Shown here: piece after piece, positions 32,784 to 40,370 of the stretch | How the letters are laid out: each line of letters begins with the position of its first letter | Numbering within the stretch: position 1 is the stretch's first letter | Origin: Pyxidicoccus caerfyrddinensis | GTDB taxonomy: Bacteria; Myxococcota; Myxococcia; Myxococcales; Myxococcaceae | Length of the DNA: 64,000 nt | Direction of reading: 5' to 3' | Assembly (NCBI RefSeq): GCF_010894405.1 | Contig: NZ_JAAIYA010000004.1 | Location: forward strand, 578,404-642,403 | Translations under genes and position numbers: made by a program | Notes under the pieces: model-generated | What the model saw: only the letters and a program-made list of their open reading frames with translations | Told to the model about the DNA's origin: nothing | The model's database searches: none

Positions 32784-33689
32784 TCAGGGACGCGCTGATA
32801 CCTCGACGTGCACATCCGCGGCGCCCCTCAGGCGCGTCCGCAACGCATCGAACACCCGGCGCTGACGCGACGGCGCCACCCGCCCCTCGACTTCCGCGCG
32901 CACCTCCTCGAACGGAGGAATGCGCTCCACCCGCCGCTCGAGGAGCTGGAGCACGGCGAACCCCTCCGCCGTCTCCACCACCGCGGACACCTGCCCGGAG
33001 GTGCGCAGCGCGAAGGCCGCTTCCTCCAGCCGTGCGTCCTTCAGCTCGCCCCGGGCGAACAGCCCCATGTCCCCCGCCCGCGCCCGCTCGGGACCGTCTC
33101 CGGCGGACTGCACGCGCGCCAGGGGCTCCCCAGCCCGCAGGCGTCGCGCGAACTCCTCTGCCCGGGCCCGCGCTCGCGAGCGCTCCGCGGCGGTGCCCCC
33201 ACCGGCGGACGCCAGCACGCGCGCCAGATGAACGCGCTCCGGCTGGCGCAGCTCGGACCGGTGCGCGTCGTACCAGGCGCGCAGCTCCGGCTCCGTCGCG
33301 GGCCCCGCGCCGCGCTCCTCCTCCGCCAGCAGCGCCTGCACGAGGAGCCGCTCCTCCAGCTCCCGCACCTGCCGGGCGAGGTCCTGCTGCTGCGCGAGCC
33401 CGCGCCTCCGCGCCTCCTCCACCAGCAGTCGCTTGTCCACCAGCGAGCGGGCGAACTCCTCCTGCCCCACCGGACTCTCGAACTGCTCGCGCAGCGCCGG
33501 AGGCAGCCTCCGCGACTCACGCACCAACTCCTCGCGGGTGATGGCGCCGCCCTTGTACCGGGCGACCACGTCTCCAGACACCGCACCGGCGTCCGCCACG
33601 GAGCCGCGGGCACCCTCGGACTGACGCCCCTCGCAGCCCATCAGCGCGAGCGTCACGACGAGCCAGCGGCTGTACCCGATGTATGACAA
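32784..33689 (-). CDS. PpiC-type peptidyl-prolyl isomerase lipoprotein, upstream partner of the giant gene
   Basis: The frame is open from a TTG at 33761, but the TTG at 33689 is preferred because GGAG lies 5 nt upstream and translation then begins directly with a lipoprotein signal (SYIGYSRWLVVTLALMGC, lipobox LMGC). An N-terminal SurA/PrsA-like helical segment (ITREELVRESRRLPPALREQF...VDKRLLVEEARRRGL) is followed by a parvulin core: RVHLARVLASAGG, FARRLRAGEPLARV, AGDMGLFARGELKD and SAVVETAEGFAVLQLLER. The product probably assists folding of exported polypeptides at the periplasmic face. It ends 25 bp before the giant gene, so the two are almost certainly cotranscribed. Start choice is the least certain point. 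Confidence 0.85.
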   Translation of the reverse strand: MSYIGYSRWLVVTLALMGCEGRQSEGARGSVADAGAVSGDVVARYKGGAITREELVRESRRLPPALREQFESPVGQEEFARSLVDKRLLVEEARRRGLAQQQDLARQVRELEERLLVQALLAEEERGAGPATEPELRAWYDAHRSELRQPERVHLARVLASAGGGTAAERSRARARAEEFARRLRAGEPLARVQSAGDGPERARAGDMGLFARGELKDARLEEAAFALRTSGQVSAVVETAEGFAVLQLLERRVERIPPFEEVRAEVEGRVAPSRQRRVFDALRTRLRGAADVHVEVSARP

Positions 33690-33885
33690 ACGACGCTCCG
33701 TGGACGAGGTGACGCACCTGATGTGCTGGCTATCGTCCGCGATCTCCCAGAAAGAATTCAACTAGTCTGAAATGTGCCGCCAATTGTGAATCCCTGCGTC
33801 ATTTGCTACTGAAATCCCGGTGCCCACCGGCACTGCCGCACGGTGTCTGTCTCCACCCGCCTCTAATGAGTCAGGAATTACACCC
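33690..33885. promoter_or_regulatory. Divergent intergenic region between two PpiC genes
   Basis: This 196-bp gap is visibly richer in A and T than its surroundings (for example aaagaattcaactagtc), as expected of a promoter region, and separates genes pointing away from each other. It contains a perfect 5-bp hairpin (GTGCC, loop CACC, GGCAC) at 33820-33833. A weak -35/-10-like pair for the plus strand can be proposed near 33784-33812 but matches the consensus poorly. Promoter positions are not resolved. Confidence 0.5.
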
Positions 33886-34842
33886 ATGAGTCCTTTCAAA
33901 CCCATACTCACAGCCGCCGTGTTGCTCGTCTGTGCCTGCAAGGGTTCGGGAGGGACCGAGGCGTCCGGGGGTAGGCCGGACCCCGTGGTTGCGAAGGTGG
34001 GAGACGGCGTCATCACCGCGAGCGGGTTCCAGGCGCGGCTGGAGGAGCAGCCCCCGGTGCTGCGCTCCCGCTACACCTCGCTGGCGTCGAAGAAGGAGTT
34101 CCTCGACAACCTCGTGCGCTTCGAGCTGCTGGTGCAGGAAGCGCGCAGGCAGGGCCTGGACCAGGACCCCGAGGTGAAGGCGACGCTGGAGAAGCTCATC
34201 GTGCAGCGGCTGATGCAGAAGCACGCGGCGACGGCGGCGGCCACGCCGCTCACGGACGAGGAGCTGCGCAAGTACTACCAGGAGCACCTGGGCGAATTCG
34301 TGCGGCCGGAGAAGGTCCGGGTGAGCCAGGTGTTCCTCGCCTCGGCGAGCAACGACGCGAAGCGCGCGGCGGTGAAGGCGGAGGCGGACAAGCTGCTGGG
34401 TGAGGTGAAGCGCCAGGAGGCGGGGCCGGTGAAGGTGGCCTTCACGGAGCTGGCGCGCACGCGCTCGGACGACGCAGCCTCGAAGGAGGCCGCGGGCGAC
34501 CTGGGCTACCAGACGCGCGAGGAGCTGACGGCGAAGTGGGGGCAGGCGGTGGCGGACGCGGCCTTCGGACTCCACGCCCTGGGCGAGCTGGGCCAGGTGG
34601 CCTCGGAGCGGGGCCTGCACCTGCTGAAGCTCACCGGGCGCCAGCCGGGACTGGAGCAGTCATTCGACATCGTCAGGCCGCGCATCGAGAGCCGGCTGCA
34701 GATGGAGAAGCGCTCGCGCCTCATGGATGACCTCGTCACCTCGCTGCGGAGCAAGACGAAGGTGGAGGTCGACGAGCAGGTGCTGGGTGGGATTGCCGTC
34801 ACCGCGGACGGGGCTGGCTCGGCCCGCCCGGCGGCGCCTTGA
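33886..34842 (+). CDS. PpiC-type peptidyl-prolyl isomerase lipoprotein, divergent copy
   Basis: The frame is open from 33820, but the ATG at 33886 gives a 318-residue product beginning with a lipoprotein signal (MSPFKPILTAAVLLVCAC) with AGGA about 10 nt upstream. The N-terminal chaperone-like part (GDGVITASGFQARLEEQP, KKEFLDNLVRFELLVQEARRQGL) matches SurA/PrsA. The parvulin core follows: EKVRVSQVFLASAS, FTELARTRSDDAASKEAAGDLGYQ, FGLHALGELGQVASERGLHLLKL. It is the third PpiC lipoprotein gene around the giant gene and is similar in layout to the one encoded divergently at 32784-33689. A shared substrate is inferred from position only. It ends at a strong hairpin shared with the convergent gene. 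Confidence 0.9.
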   Translation: MSPFKPILTAAVLLVCACKGSGGTEASGGRPDPVVAKVGDGVITASGFQARLEEQPPVLRSRYTSLASKKEFLDNLVRFELLVQEARRQGLDQDPEVKATLEKLIVQRLMQKHAATAAATPLTDEELRKYYQEHLGEFVRPEKVRVSQVFLASASNDAKRAAVKAEADKLLGEVKRQEAGPVKVAFTELARTRSDDAASKEAAGDLGYQTREELTAKWGQAVADAAFGLHALGELGQVASERGLHLLKLTGRQPGLEQSFDIVRPRIESRLQMEKRSRLMDDLVTSLRSKTKVEVDEQVLGGIAVTADGAGSARPAAP

Positions 34843-34862
34843 GCCTCGGGCACCCGCGCTTG

Positions 34863-34886
34863 CCCGCCCGCTAGGTCGCGGGCGGG
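34863..34886. terminator. Bidirectional hairpin between convergent genes
   Basis: A perfect 9-bp stem, CCCGCCCGC / GCGGGCGGG, encloses a 6-nt loop (taggtc). It lies 20 bp after the stop of the PpiC gene and covers the TAG stop of the convergent RelE-like gene. There is no U-tract, which is usual for such hairpins in very GC-rich genomes. Confidence 0.55.
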
Positions 34887-35179
34887 GCGCCGTGGAGGCC
34901 CGGCGCTCCGGGGGCACGCGGCGTCTCGACGGGTGAGATGCAGTGCACGAGGAGGACGCGCAGGACGGTGTCCAGGGCGAACGACAGGCGCACGCCCTCC
35001 ACCGTGGTGACGAAGCCTTCCTCGTCGCGCTCCATGCGGTCCAGGATCTGCCCCAGCGGCACGGCGCTCCCCATCAGGAGCGCGAGATTCTCCAGATGGG
35101 TTTCGAGGTGCACGCGCACCTCGCCCGGAAGGCGCTGGAGCTGACGCTCCGCCCGCCGGGAGAAGAAGAGCCTGGACAT
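34871..35179 (-). CDS. RelE/ParE-like toxin-fold protein, no antitoxin visible
   Basis: This 102-residue protein begins MSRLFFSRRAERQLQRLP, the pattern of the RelE/ParE fold (beta strand, then helix with R-A-x-x-x-L-x-x-LP). It continues with a helix (VHLETHLENLALLM), then VTTVEGVRLSFALDTVLRVLLVHCI, matching the sheet that ends in a hydrophobic strand. The C-terminal 15 residues are Pro/Gly-rich and probably disordered. Family members are usually ribosome-dependent or gyrase-directed toxins paired with a small antitoxin. No partner gene is seen on either side, and no good Shine-Dalgarno is visible upstream of the ATG. It may therefore be an orphan or a domesticated member. Confidence 0.55.
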   Translation of the reverse strand: MSRLFFSRRAERQLQRLPGEVRVHLETHLENLALLMGSAVPLGQILDRMERDEEGFVTTVEGVRLSFALDTVLRVLLVHCISPVETPRAPGAPGLHGAPPAT

Positions 35180-35237
35180 GTAGGCATGCTAGGCACTGGA
35201 CACGGGCACCGCCGGAACGCGCAGCCGCTCGTCTGCT

Positions 35238-35258
35238 GAGCAGGCGAGCGGCCTGCTC
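35238..35258. repeat. Inverted repeat GAGCAGG / CCTGCTC, copy 1
   Basis: Perfect 7-bp arms with a 7-nt loop in the intergenic stretch between the RelE-like gene and the 3' end of the dehydrogenase gene. The same arms in the opposite order, and the 11-mer CCTGCTCTGTC, recur at 38963-38985. Confidence 0.4.
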
Positions 35259-35263
35259 TGTCC

Positions 35264-35278
35264 CGGGCTGGAGGCCCG
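35264..35278 (-). terminator. Hairpin directly after the sugar dehydrogenase gene
   Basis: Arms CGGGC / GCCCG with a 5-nt loop abut the TAA of the minus-strand dehydrogenase gene. No U-tract follows, so this is only a candidate terminator. Confidence 0.4.
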
Positions 35279-37750
35279 TTACCGGTACCAGCGGAGCCGC
35301 GCCACGGCGCCTCCGCCGTTCTCGTAGTACTCCATGACGACGCGGTGCATGCCGGAGCGCAGGTAGCGCCAGGTGACGTACGCGGTGGGCGCCTGGTCCT
35401 TCCACCCGTTGATGATGCGGCTGCCGTCCAGGTACACGCGGACGCCGTCATCCGCCTCGGCGGCGAAGAAGTAGCCGCCGGAGAACAGGTAGAAGCGACC
35501 GGACCAGCGCACCGAGAACCCGTCCGCGCCCATCCACCGCGGCGACGGGCTGCCTCCGCCCCAGTCGTGGGAGAGCGGCGCGGACTCGCAGCGCACCAGC
35601 ACCGGCACGCCGAACAGCCCCATGTTGTTGAAGTACTCCGCCCGGTACGTGCCGTCGGGGCACTCGCCCTGGGACTCGGGGACGAAGAGGGCCGTGTAGC
35701 GGGCATCGGTGCTCCCGGCGACGACCTCGCGCTGCTGCGGTCCTCCGTCCGTCCACGCGTGGAAGACCGCGTCGTCCTGGGGCGAGGGCGCATAGAGGGT
35801 GTGCGTGGAGCCGACGATGGCCGTGCGCACCCGGGGCGACGGGCCCGAAGTCCCGTCGAACACCACGTCCAGCCCGGGAGGTGACGTCTCCAGCGTGAGC
35901 TGCACCGTGCGCGGGAGGAGCGTCACGGTGCTCGAGCCCGTCAGCCCCGTCGAGTCCGTTGCGGTGAGCGTGAGCTGGAAGAAGACCTCGTCCCCGTGGT
36001 CCGCGACCGTGAACGACCCGGTCGGGCCCGTGCTCGTGGCGTACGGATGCGCGTGGCACGTCCCGCCGGAGCAGTGCTGGAGCGTGAGCGTCCAGCGCAG
36101 CCTGTCACCGGGAATGGCGCCGTCCTCCGCGTCGCTCGCGCTGCCGGAATACGCCACCACGTCCCCCACGCTGAACCTGTAGGCCGGCGACGGCGCGGAG
36201 ATGGAGACGACGGGGGCGCGGTGCCCGGCCGCGATGCGCACGGTGGCGGAGTGGCTGCCGCCACGCCCATCGCTCACGCTCAGGCGCGCCGTGTAGAAGC
36301 CGCGCACGGCATAGATGTGCTCCGGGTGGGCGAGGCTGGAGGGGGCGCTGCCGTCCCCGAAATCCCACGTGTACTGGAGCACGTCACCGTCCGGGTCCTG
36401 GGTGCCCGCGCTGGAGAAGCGCACGCGCAGCGGCAGGTCTCCGGAGGTGGGCGTGGCCGAGGCCACCGCAACGGGAGGCGTGTTGCCCGCCGTGTAGCGG
36501 ATGCGGCGCAGCTCCCCCGCGAGGATGTCCACGTAGAAGAGATTGGAGTCCGGCCCGACGTCGAGGGCGACGATTCCGCCCACGTCGGTCGCGAAGCTCG
36601 TCACGCTGCCGGGGACGAGGTTGTCATTCGCGTCCACGCGCAGGGCCCGAATCCAGCGCTGGCCGTAGTCAGCGAAGAAGTAGGCGCCGCGCCAGGCCTC
36701 CGGGTACGCCGCGCCCGTGTAGAAGGCCCCACCCGTGGACGTCTGGCCGACACCGTGGTCCCAGACATACAGCGGGCCCTTCACGGCGGACGGGCCCCGG
36801 CCGTAGAGCGCCTGACAGACGGGCTTCGGCTCATAGCCGGGCTGGCGGAAGTCTCCCTCGTAGCAGGGCCAGCCGAGGTTGGCTCCGGCGCTCGCGACGT
36901 TGATTTCCTCGTAGGTCCCCCAGCCGACGTCGCCCAGGTAGGGCACGCCCGTGTCGGGGCGCAGGTTGAAGCGATAGGGATTGCGCAGCCCGTACGCCCA
37001 GACCTTCGAGCGGTTGGCATTGGCATCGCCATTCCAGAACGGGTTCGACGAGACGCCCTGCCCCAGGCGGGTGATGTGCAACACCTTGCCCGCGAGCGAG
37101 TCCAGGCTTTGGGCGCGCAGGGCATCGTCATCCACCCCGTCGAAGCGGGCTCCGTCCCCCAGCGTCACGAAGAGCGTGCCATCCGGCGCGAAGCGGACGT
37201 TGCCCACGGTGTGGGAGGGGCTGTCGGAGGGAATGCAGTCCGTGCCCGGTGGAAAGTCATTGCAGGAATTGCCCACCGCGGTGCCCAGCAGGACGTACTC
37301 GCTGGCGGGCGAGGCCGTGTCCCCCGCCGCCGTGTACCGCGCGAGGCGGGCCGTCTTGGGGCCGGTGTCGTCCGTGGCGTCGTCGTCGTAGGTGTAGAGC
37401 AGGTAGACGAAACCATTCGTGGAGAAGGCGGGGTCCACCGCGAGCCCGAGGAGACCCCGGTCATGGTGGGAATTCACGAGCGCCTGGAGGTCGATGAAGG
37501 GCGTGGGCTGGAGCACCCCGTTCTTGAAGAGCCGGACGACGCCTGCCTTCTCCGCGATGAGGATGCGGCCGTCCGGGAGCGCGGCGAACGTGGTTGGCAA
37601 TTGCAGTCCCGAGGCCACCACCTCCACCGCGAAGCCGGTGGGAAGCAGAGAGTCCTCGGGGTGAGACCGCGCACCCGCGAGCAGGCTCCAGGAAAGACAG
37701 ACGAACAGACAGATAGCGCTTCCGCGCGTCCAGCGGCCCGGAACTCTCAT
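35279..37750 (-). CDS. Secreted PQQ-type glucose/sorbosone dehydrogenase with PKD and PA14 domains
   Basis: The 823-residue product starts at the ATG at 37750 (GGAG 6 nt upstream); the frame upstream is noncoding. A signal peptide (MRVPGRWTRGSAICLFVCLSWSLLAG) precedes a six-bladed propeller of the glucose/sorbosone dehydrogenase family (about 25-400). It shows FAALPDGRILIAEKAG, DRGLLGLAVDPAF, NVRFAPDGTLFVTLGDG, AYGLRNPYRFNL and GDVGWGTYEEIN. A PKD domain (about 430-515, YTWDFGDGS), an Ig-like segment, a bacterial-repeat-like segment (LETSPPGLDVVFDG) and a C-terminal PA14 domain (GTYRAEYFNNM, FFAAEADDGVRVYLDG) follow. The family oxidises sugars with pyrroloquinoline quinone; PKD and PA14 modules suggest binding to polysaccharide outside the cell. 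The substrate cannot be deduced. Confidence 0.9.
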   Translation of the reverse strand: MRVPGRWTRGSAICLFVCLSWSLLAGARSHPEDSLLPTGFAVEVVASGLQLPTTFAALPDGRILIAEKAGVVRLFKNGVLQPTPFIDLQALVNSHHDRGLLGLAVDPAFSTNGFVYLLYTYDDDATDDTGPKTARLARYTAAGDTASPASEYVLLGTAVGNSCNDFPPGTDCIPSDSPSHTVGNVRFAPDGTLFVTLGDGARFDGVDDDALRAQSLDSLAGKVLHITRLGQGVSSNPFWNGDANANRSKVWAYGLRNPYRFNLRPDTGVPYLGDVGWGTYEEINVASAGANLGWPCYEGDFRQPGYEPKPVCQALYGRGPSAVKGPLYVWDHGVGQTSTGGAFYTGAAYPEAWRGAYFFADYGQRWIRALRVDANDNLVPGSVTSFATDVGGIVALDVGPDSNLFYVDILAGELRRIRYTAGNTPPVAVASATPTSGDLPLRVRFSSAGTQDPDGDVLQYTWDFGDGSAPSSLAHPEHIYAVRGFYTARLSVSDGRGGSHSATVRIAAGHRAPVVSISAPSPAYRFSVGDVVAYSGSASDAEDGAIPGDRLRWTLTLQHCSGGTCHAHPYATSTGPTGSFTVADHGDEVFFQLTLTATDSTGLTGSSTVTLLPRTVQLTLETSPPGLDVVFDGTSGPSPRVRTAIVGSTHTLYAPSPQDDAVFHAWTDGGPQQREVVAGSTDARYTALFVPESQGECPDGTYRAEYFNNMGLFGVPVLVRCESAPLSHDWGGGSPSPRWMGADGFSVRWSGRFYLFSGGYFFAAEADDGVRVYLDGSRIINGWKDQAPTAYVTWRYLRSGMHRVVMEYYENGGGAVARLRWYR

Positions 37751-37854
37751 GCACACTCCGCGAAGGGAGCCGGGAAGCTGGTATCTCAACCGCGCCTGAC
37801 CAGCGGCACTCTGGCCGTGGGTCTCTGTCACCACCCGCGCAAGGTGTCAGCCAT

Positions 37855-38811
37855 TCAGGCTGTGCGCCACCGCACCGCCAGCACCGACAGGGCCACCAGC
37901 GCGCTGCCCGCGCCCACCACAGCCATCACGGGACGGCGCAGTCCCGTTCCGAGCGCCTCCAGCGCGCCGCCCACGAGCTCGCGGCTGGCCTTGCGCACGA
38001 GGCCGTCACGGCGAAGGGCCTCATGCCAGCGGCGCCCCTGGACCTCCAGCGCCCCGCTCGCGCCTCGCACGGTTGCGGCGGCGGTGCGCTCGGCGAGCAT
38101 CTCCAGGGAAGAGACCAGCGCCGCTCCCGTCTCCGCCGGGCGCTTCGCCACCTCCTCGCGAATGCCCTCGGCCAGTCCGCGCACCAGTCCACGGCCCGCG
38201 CGCTCGAGCAGGCCCACGAGCGCATCGGAGTCCTCTCGCAGCTTCGACCCGAGGCCGTCGGCGACCCCTCTGCCTATCTTCGAGGCAATCTCCGCCCCGG
38301 CGGGAGCGAACCTCCGCGCGTCCTCGACGAGCCCCGGCGCGGCCGCATGGAGCTCCTCCGTGACCGCCGTCACCATGCCCCGGGCCATGAGCTGCGCGCG
38401 CTCTCCCGGGGTGCGAATCTCTTCGGTGCGGTGCCGGGCGAAGGCCGCCACTCCATCCAGGAGGCGGTTGATGCGCTCCGCGAAGGCGTGGAAGGGCAGA
38501 CCGCCGTCCTGCCATTCCCGCTCCAGCGCCTCCAGCGCGCCCTGCGTGGCGGCGCTCGCCATGGCATGGGCCACCCCGCCCGGCTCCACGTGCTCGTGCT
38601 CGGCGGCGTCATGCACCAGGCGGCCGAGCACCGTGAGCGCATCCTGCAGGAGGCCGCGCAGCTGACTATCGAGCTCCGGCATCTCCTTGCGCAGCCCGTC
38701 GGCCGCGCCGCTCACCGCGCCGACCACGGCCTCGCGCGCGGCCAGCCGTTCGAGCCCCAGGGCCAGGTTGCGCAGCGCTTCCACCGGGCTCGCTCGCGAG
38801 TTCTTCCCCAT
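37855..38811 (-). CDS. Helical membrane-anchored protein of unknown function
   Basis: The 318-residue product is read from the ATG at 38811, where the protein-like composition begins; only a weak GGGA lies upstream, so the start is moderately certain. It is almost entirely predicted helix with Ala, Glu and Arg repeats (e.g. LRGLLQDALTVLGRLVHDAAEHEH, VAKRPAETGAALVSSLEML) and ends in one probable transmembrane segment (VMAVVGAGSALVALSVLAV) followed by RWRTA. That layout suggests a tail-anchored protein with a cytoplasmic coiled domain. No family was recognised. It is divergent from the exported barrel-like gene at 39036 and separated from the dehydrogenase by about 100 bp. Confidence 0.7.
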   Translation of the reverse strand: MGKNSRASPVEALRNLALGLERLAAREAVVGAVSGAADGLRKEMPELDSQLRGLLQDALTVLGRLVHDAAEHEHVEPGGVAHAMASAATQGALEALEREWQDGGLPFHAFAERINRLLDGVAAFARHRTEEIRTPGERAQLMARGMVTAVTEELHAAAPGLVEDARRFAPAGAEIASKIGRGVADGLGSKLREDSDALVGLLERAGRGLVRGLAEGIREEVAKRPAETGAALVSSLEMLAERTAAATVRGASGALEVQGRRWHEALRRDGLVRKASRELVGGALEALGTGLRRPVMAVVGAGSALVALSVLAVRWRTA

Positions 38812-38962
38812 CAGCGTTCCCGTCCTTCCCGCCGGCACGACGGCCGCGGATGTAGAGAGCCTGTGAGAAGAGAGTGAGGACGAACTGTTGTTGGGGCAAC
38901 CAGTCGGCCCCGAGGCGAGCAGGCGTGCGCCGATGGCGCAGCGTGGCGTCGCTCCAGGTCTG

Positions 38963-38985
38963 CCTGCTCTGTCGGACTGAGCAGG
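38963..38985. repeat. Inverted repeat CCTGCTC / GAGCAGG, copy 2
   Basis: Perfect 7-bp arms with a 9-nt loop (tgtcggact) lie 50 bp before the start of the exported protein gene at 39036, in the position of an operator or leader hairpin. It shares arms with the repeat at 35238-35258. Confidence 0.4.
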
Positions 38986-39035
38986 TATTACCTCCTTCAG
39001 CGTCCCTGCTCCGGGGTACGTCGAGGAGGTGCGCG

Positions 39036-40370
39036 ATGAGGACCCGCTGGTGGGGACTGCTGCTCGGGTTCTTTCCGTGGCTGGCAGAGGCAGCGACACC
39101 TCCCGCGCCCGCGCGTGAGGCTTCCCCGCCGGCCACGTCCTCCGGAACGTGGCATTCCCTGCTGCGCATGGAGGCGACGACGCTGGCGCTGCTGCCGCGT
39201 TCCGATGCGGGCTCGGACGACGGCTTCGCGCAGCTCGAGCCCACCCTCATCATCGACGGCGGTGCGGACTTCGGAGTCAACGTGGGCGCTCCCGTGCGGC
39301 TGCGGTTGTGGGGCGGTGGTGAGCGCGCGGACGTCGTGCGGCGGGAGGACTGGGACAGTGTCTCGGATTGGGGGCAGCTCGTGCGCGGCCTCAAGCTGGG
39401 CTCTGACCATGCGCCCGTGGGCGTGTGGCTTGGCGCCCTGGAGAGCTACAGCCTCCTCTCCGGGCACCTCGTGCGGCGCTATTCCAACCGCCTCAATCCG
39501 GACTACCACCCGGCGGGCGGCTTCTTCACCGGCACGCTGGGCCCGCTCTACACGGAGGCGTTCGCCTCGGATGTCCTGGGCGCACGGCTGATGGGGGTGG
39601 AAGTCGCGGTGGACGTACAGCATGTCCTCTTCGGCCGGCCCCGGGAGAAGGGACGCTACACGCTGGCGCTGTCAGCAGTGCATGACTGGGGCAGGGCCGG
39701 AGGACGTGCGCCCCCGGTGACGCTAGCGCACCTGGATGGGACGGCGGTGGTGGTGGTGCGGCCGGACTTCGAAGCGCACCTGCTCGCGGGCTGGGGAGGA
39801 CGGCCGGGCAGGGGCGGCGCGTGGGGGGCGGTGGTGGGCGCGGGCGCGGATGCGGTGACAGCCACGCTGGACCTGAAGCTGCGACTGGAGGTGCGCCGGC
39901 AGCACGGCGGTTTCCGCCAGGGCTCCGTCGGTCCGGACTACGAGCTGGCGCGTTTCCAAGCGGCGGGCGCGGACGGGGTACCGCTGGCGGACGCCTCCTT
40001 TCCGGAGGGCTACTCCCTCTGCGGTGAGGCCGTGGTGGGTTGGGAAGCCGAAAGCCACGGCGGGCCGTGGAAACACCTGAAGCTCTCGCTGGCCGCCGAG
40101 GCCTTCACCTGGGGCCGGGTCGACGTGGATGGGCGCGTGGCGGTGCAGCTCTTCGGGCGCGCCGTCGAGCTGGCCGCGAAGGGGCTGGCCGTGGGCCTGG
40201 GGCACCCCGGGGCACGCTACCTGGGCGCGGCGGAAGTGCGCTGGCGCTTCCTCGGAGGACCGCTGTACGCGCTGAGCACGGGAGGCACGCTGCTGTTCCC
40301 GGCCGCGGAAGGAGCATTCCTTCCAGCCGCCTTCGCGTCCGTGGGCCTGGGGGTGGACGATGCGCGCTGA
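39036..40370 (+). CDS. Exported barrel-like protein upstream of the toxin gene (SitB-like candidate)
   Basis: The start is the ATG at 39036, preceded by an excellent GAGGAGGT 5-6 nt upstream; the frame before it is not coding. The 444-residue product has a signal peptide (MRTRWWGLLLGFFPWLAEA) and then alternating hydrophobic/polar stretches rich in Gly and aromatic residues (FAQLEPTLIIDGGADFGVNV, GVWLGALESYSLLSGHLV, YTLALSAVHDWG, LKLSLAAEAFTWGRVDVDG) typical of an outer-membrane beta-barrel. The gene overlaps the toxin gene by 11 bp, so the two are translated together. In Myxococcus, SitA lipoprotein toxins sit in operons with an immunity gene and sometimes an accessory gene called sitB. This gene has the matching position, but identity with SitB is inference. 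Confidence 0.7.
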   Translation: MRTRWWGLLLGFFPWLAEAATPPAPAREASPPATSSGTWHSLLRMEATTLALLPRSDAGSDDGFAQLEPTLIIDGGADFGVNVGAPVRLRLWGGGERADVVRREDWDSVSDWGQLVRGLKLGSDHAPVGVWLGALESYSLLSGHLVRRYSNRLNPDYHPAGGFFTGTLGPLYTEAFASDVLGARLMGVEVAVDVQHVLFGRPREKGRYTLALSAVHDWGRAGGRAPPVTLAHLDGTAVVVVRPDFEAHLLAGWGGRPGRGGAWGAVVGAGADAVTATLDLKLRLEVRRQHGGFRQGSVGPDYELARFQAAGADGVPLADASFPEGYSLCGEAVVGWEAESHGGPWKHLKLSLAAEAFTWGRVDVDGRVAVQLFGRAVELAAKGLAVGLGHPGARYLGAAEVRWRFLGGPLYALSTGGTLLFPAAEGAFLPAAFASVGLGVDDAR

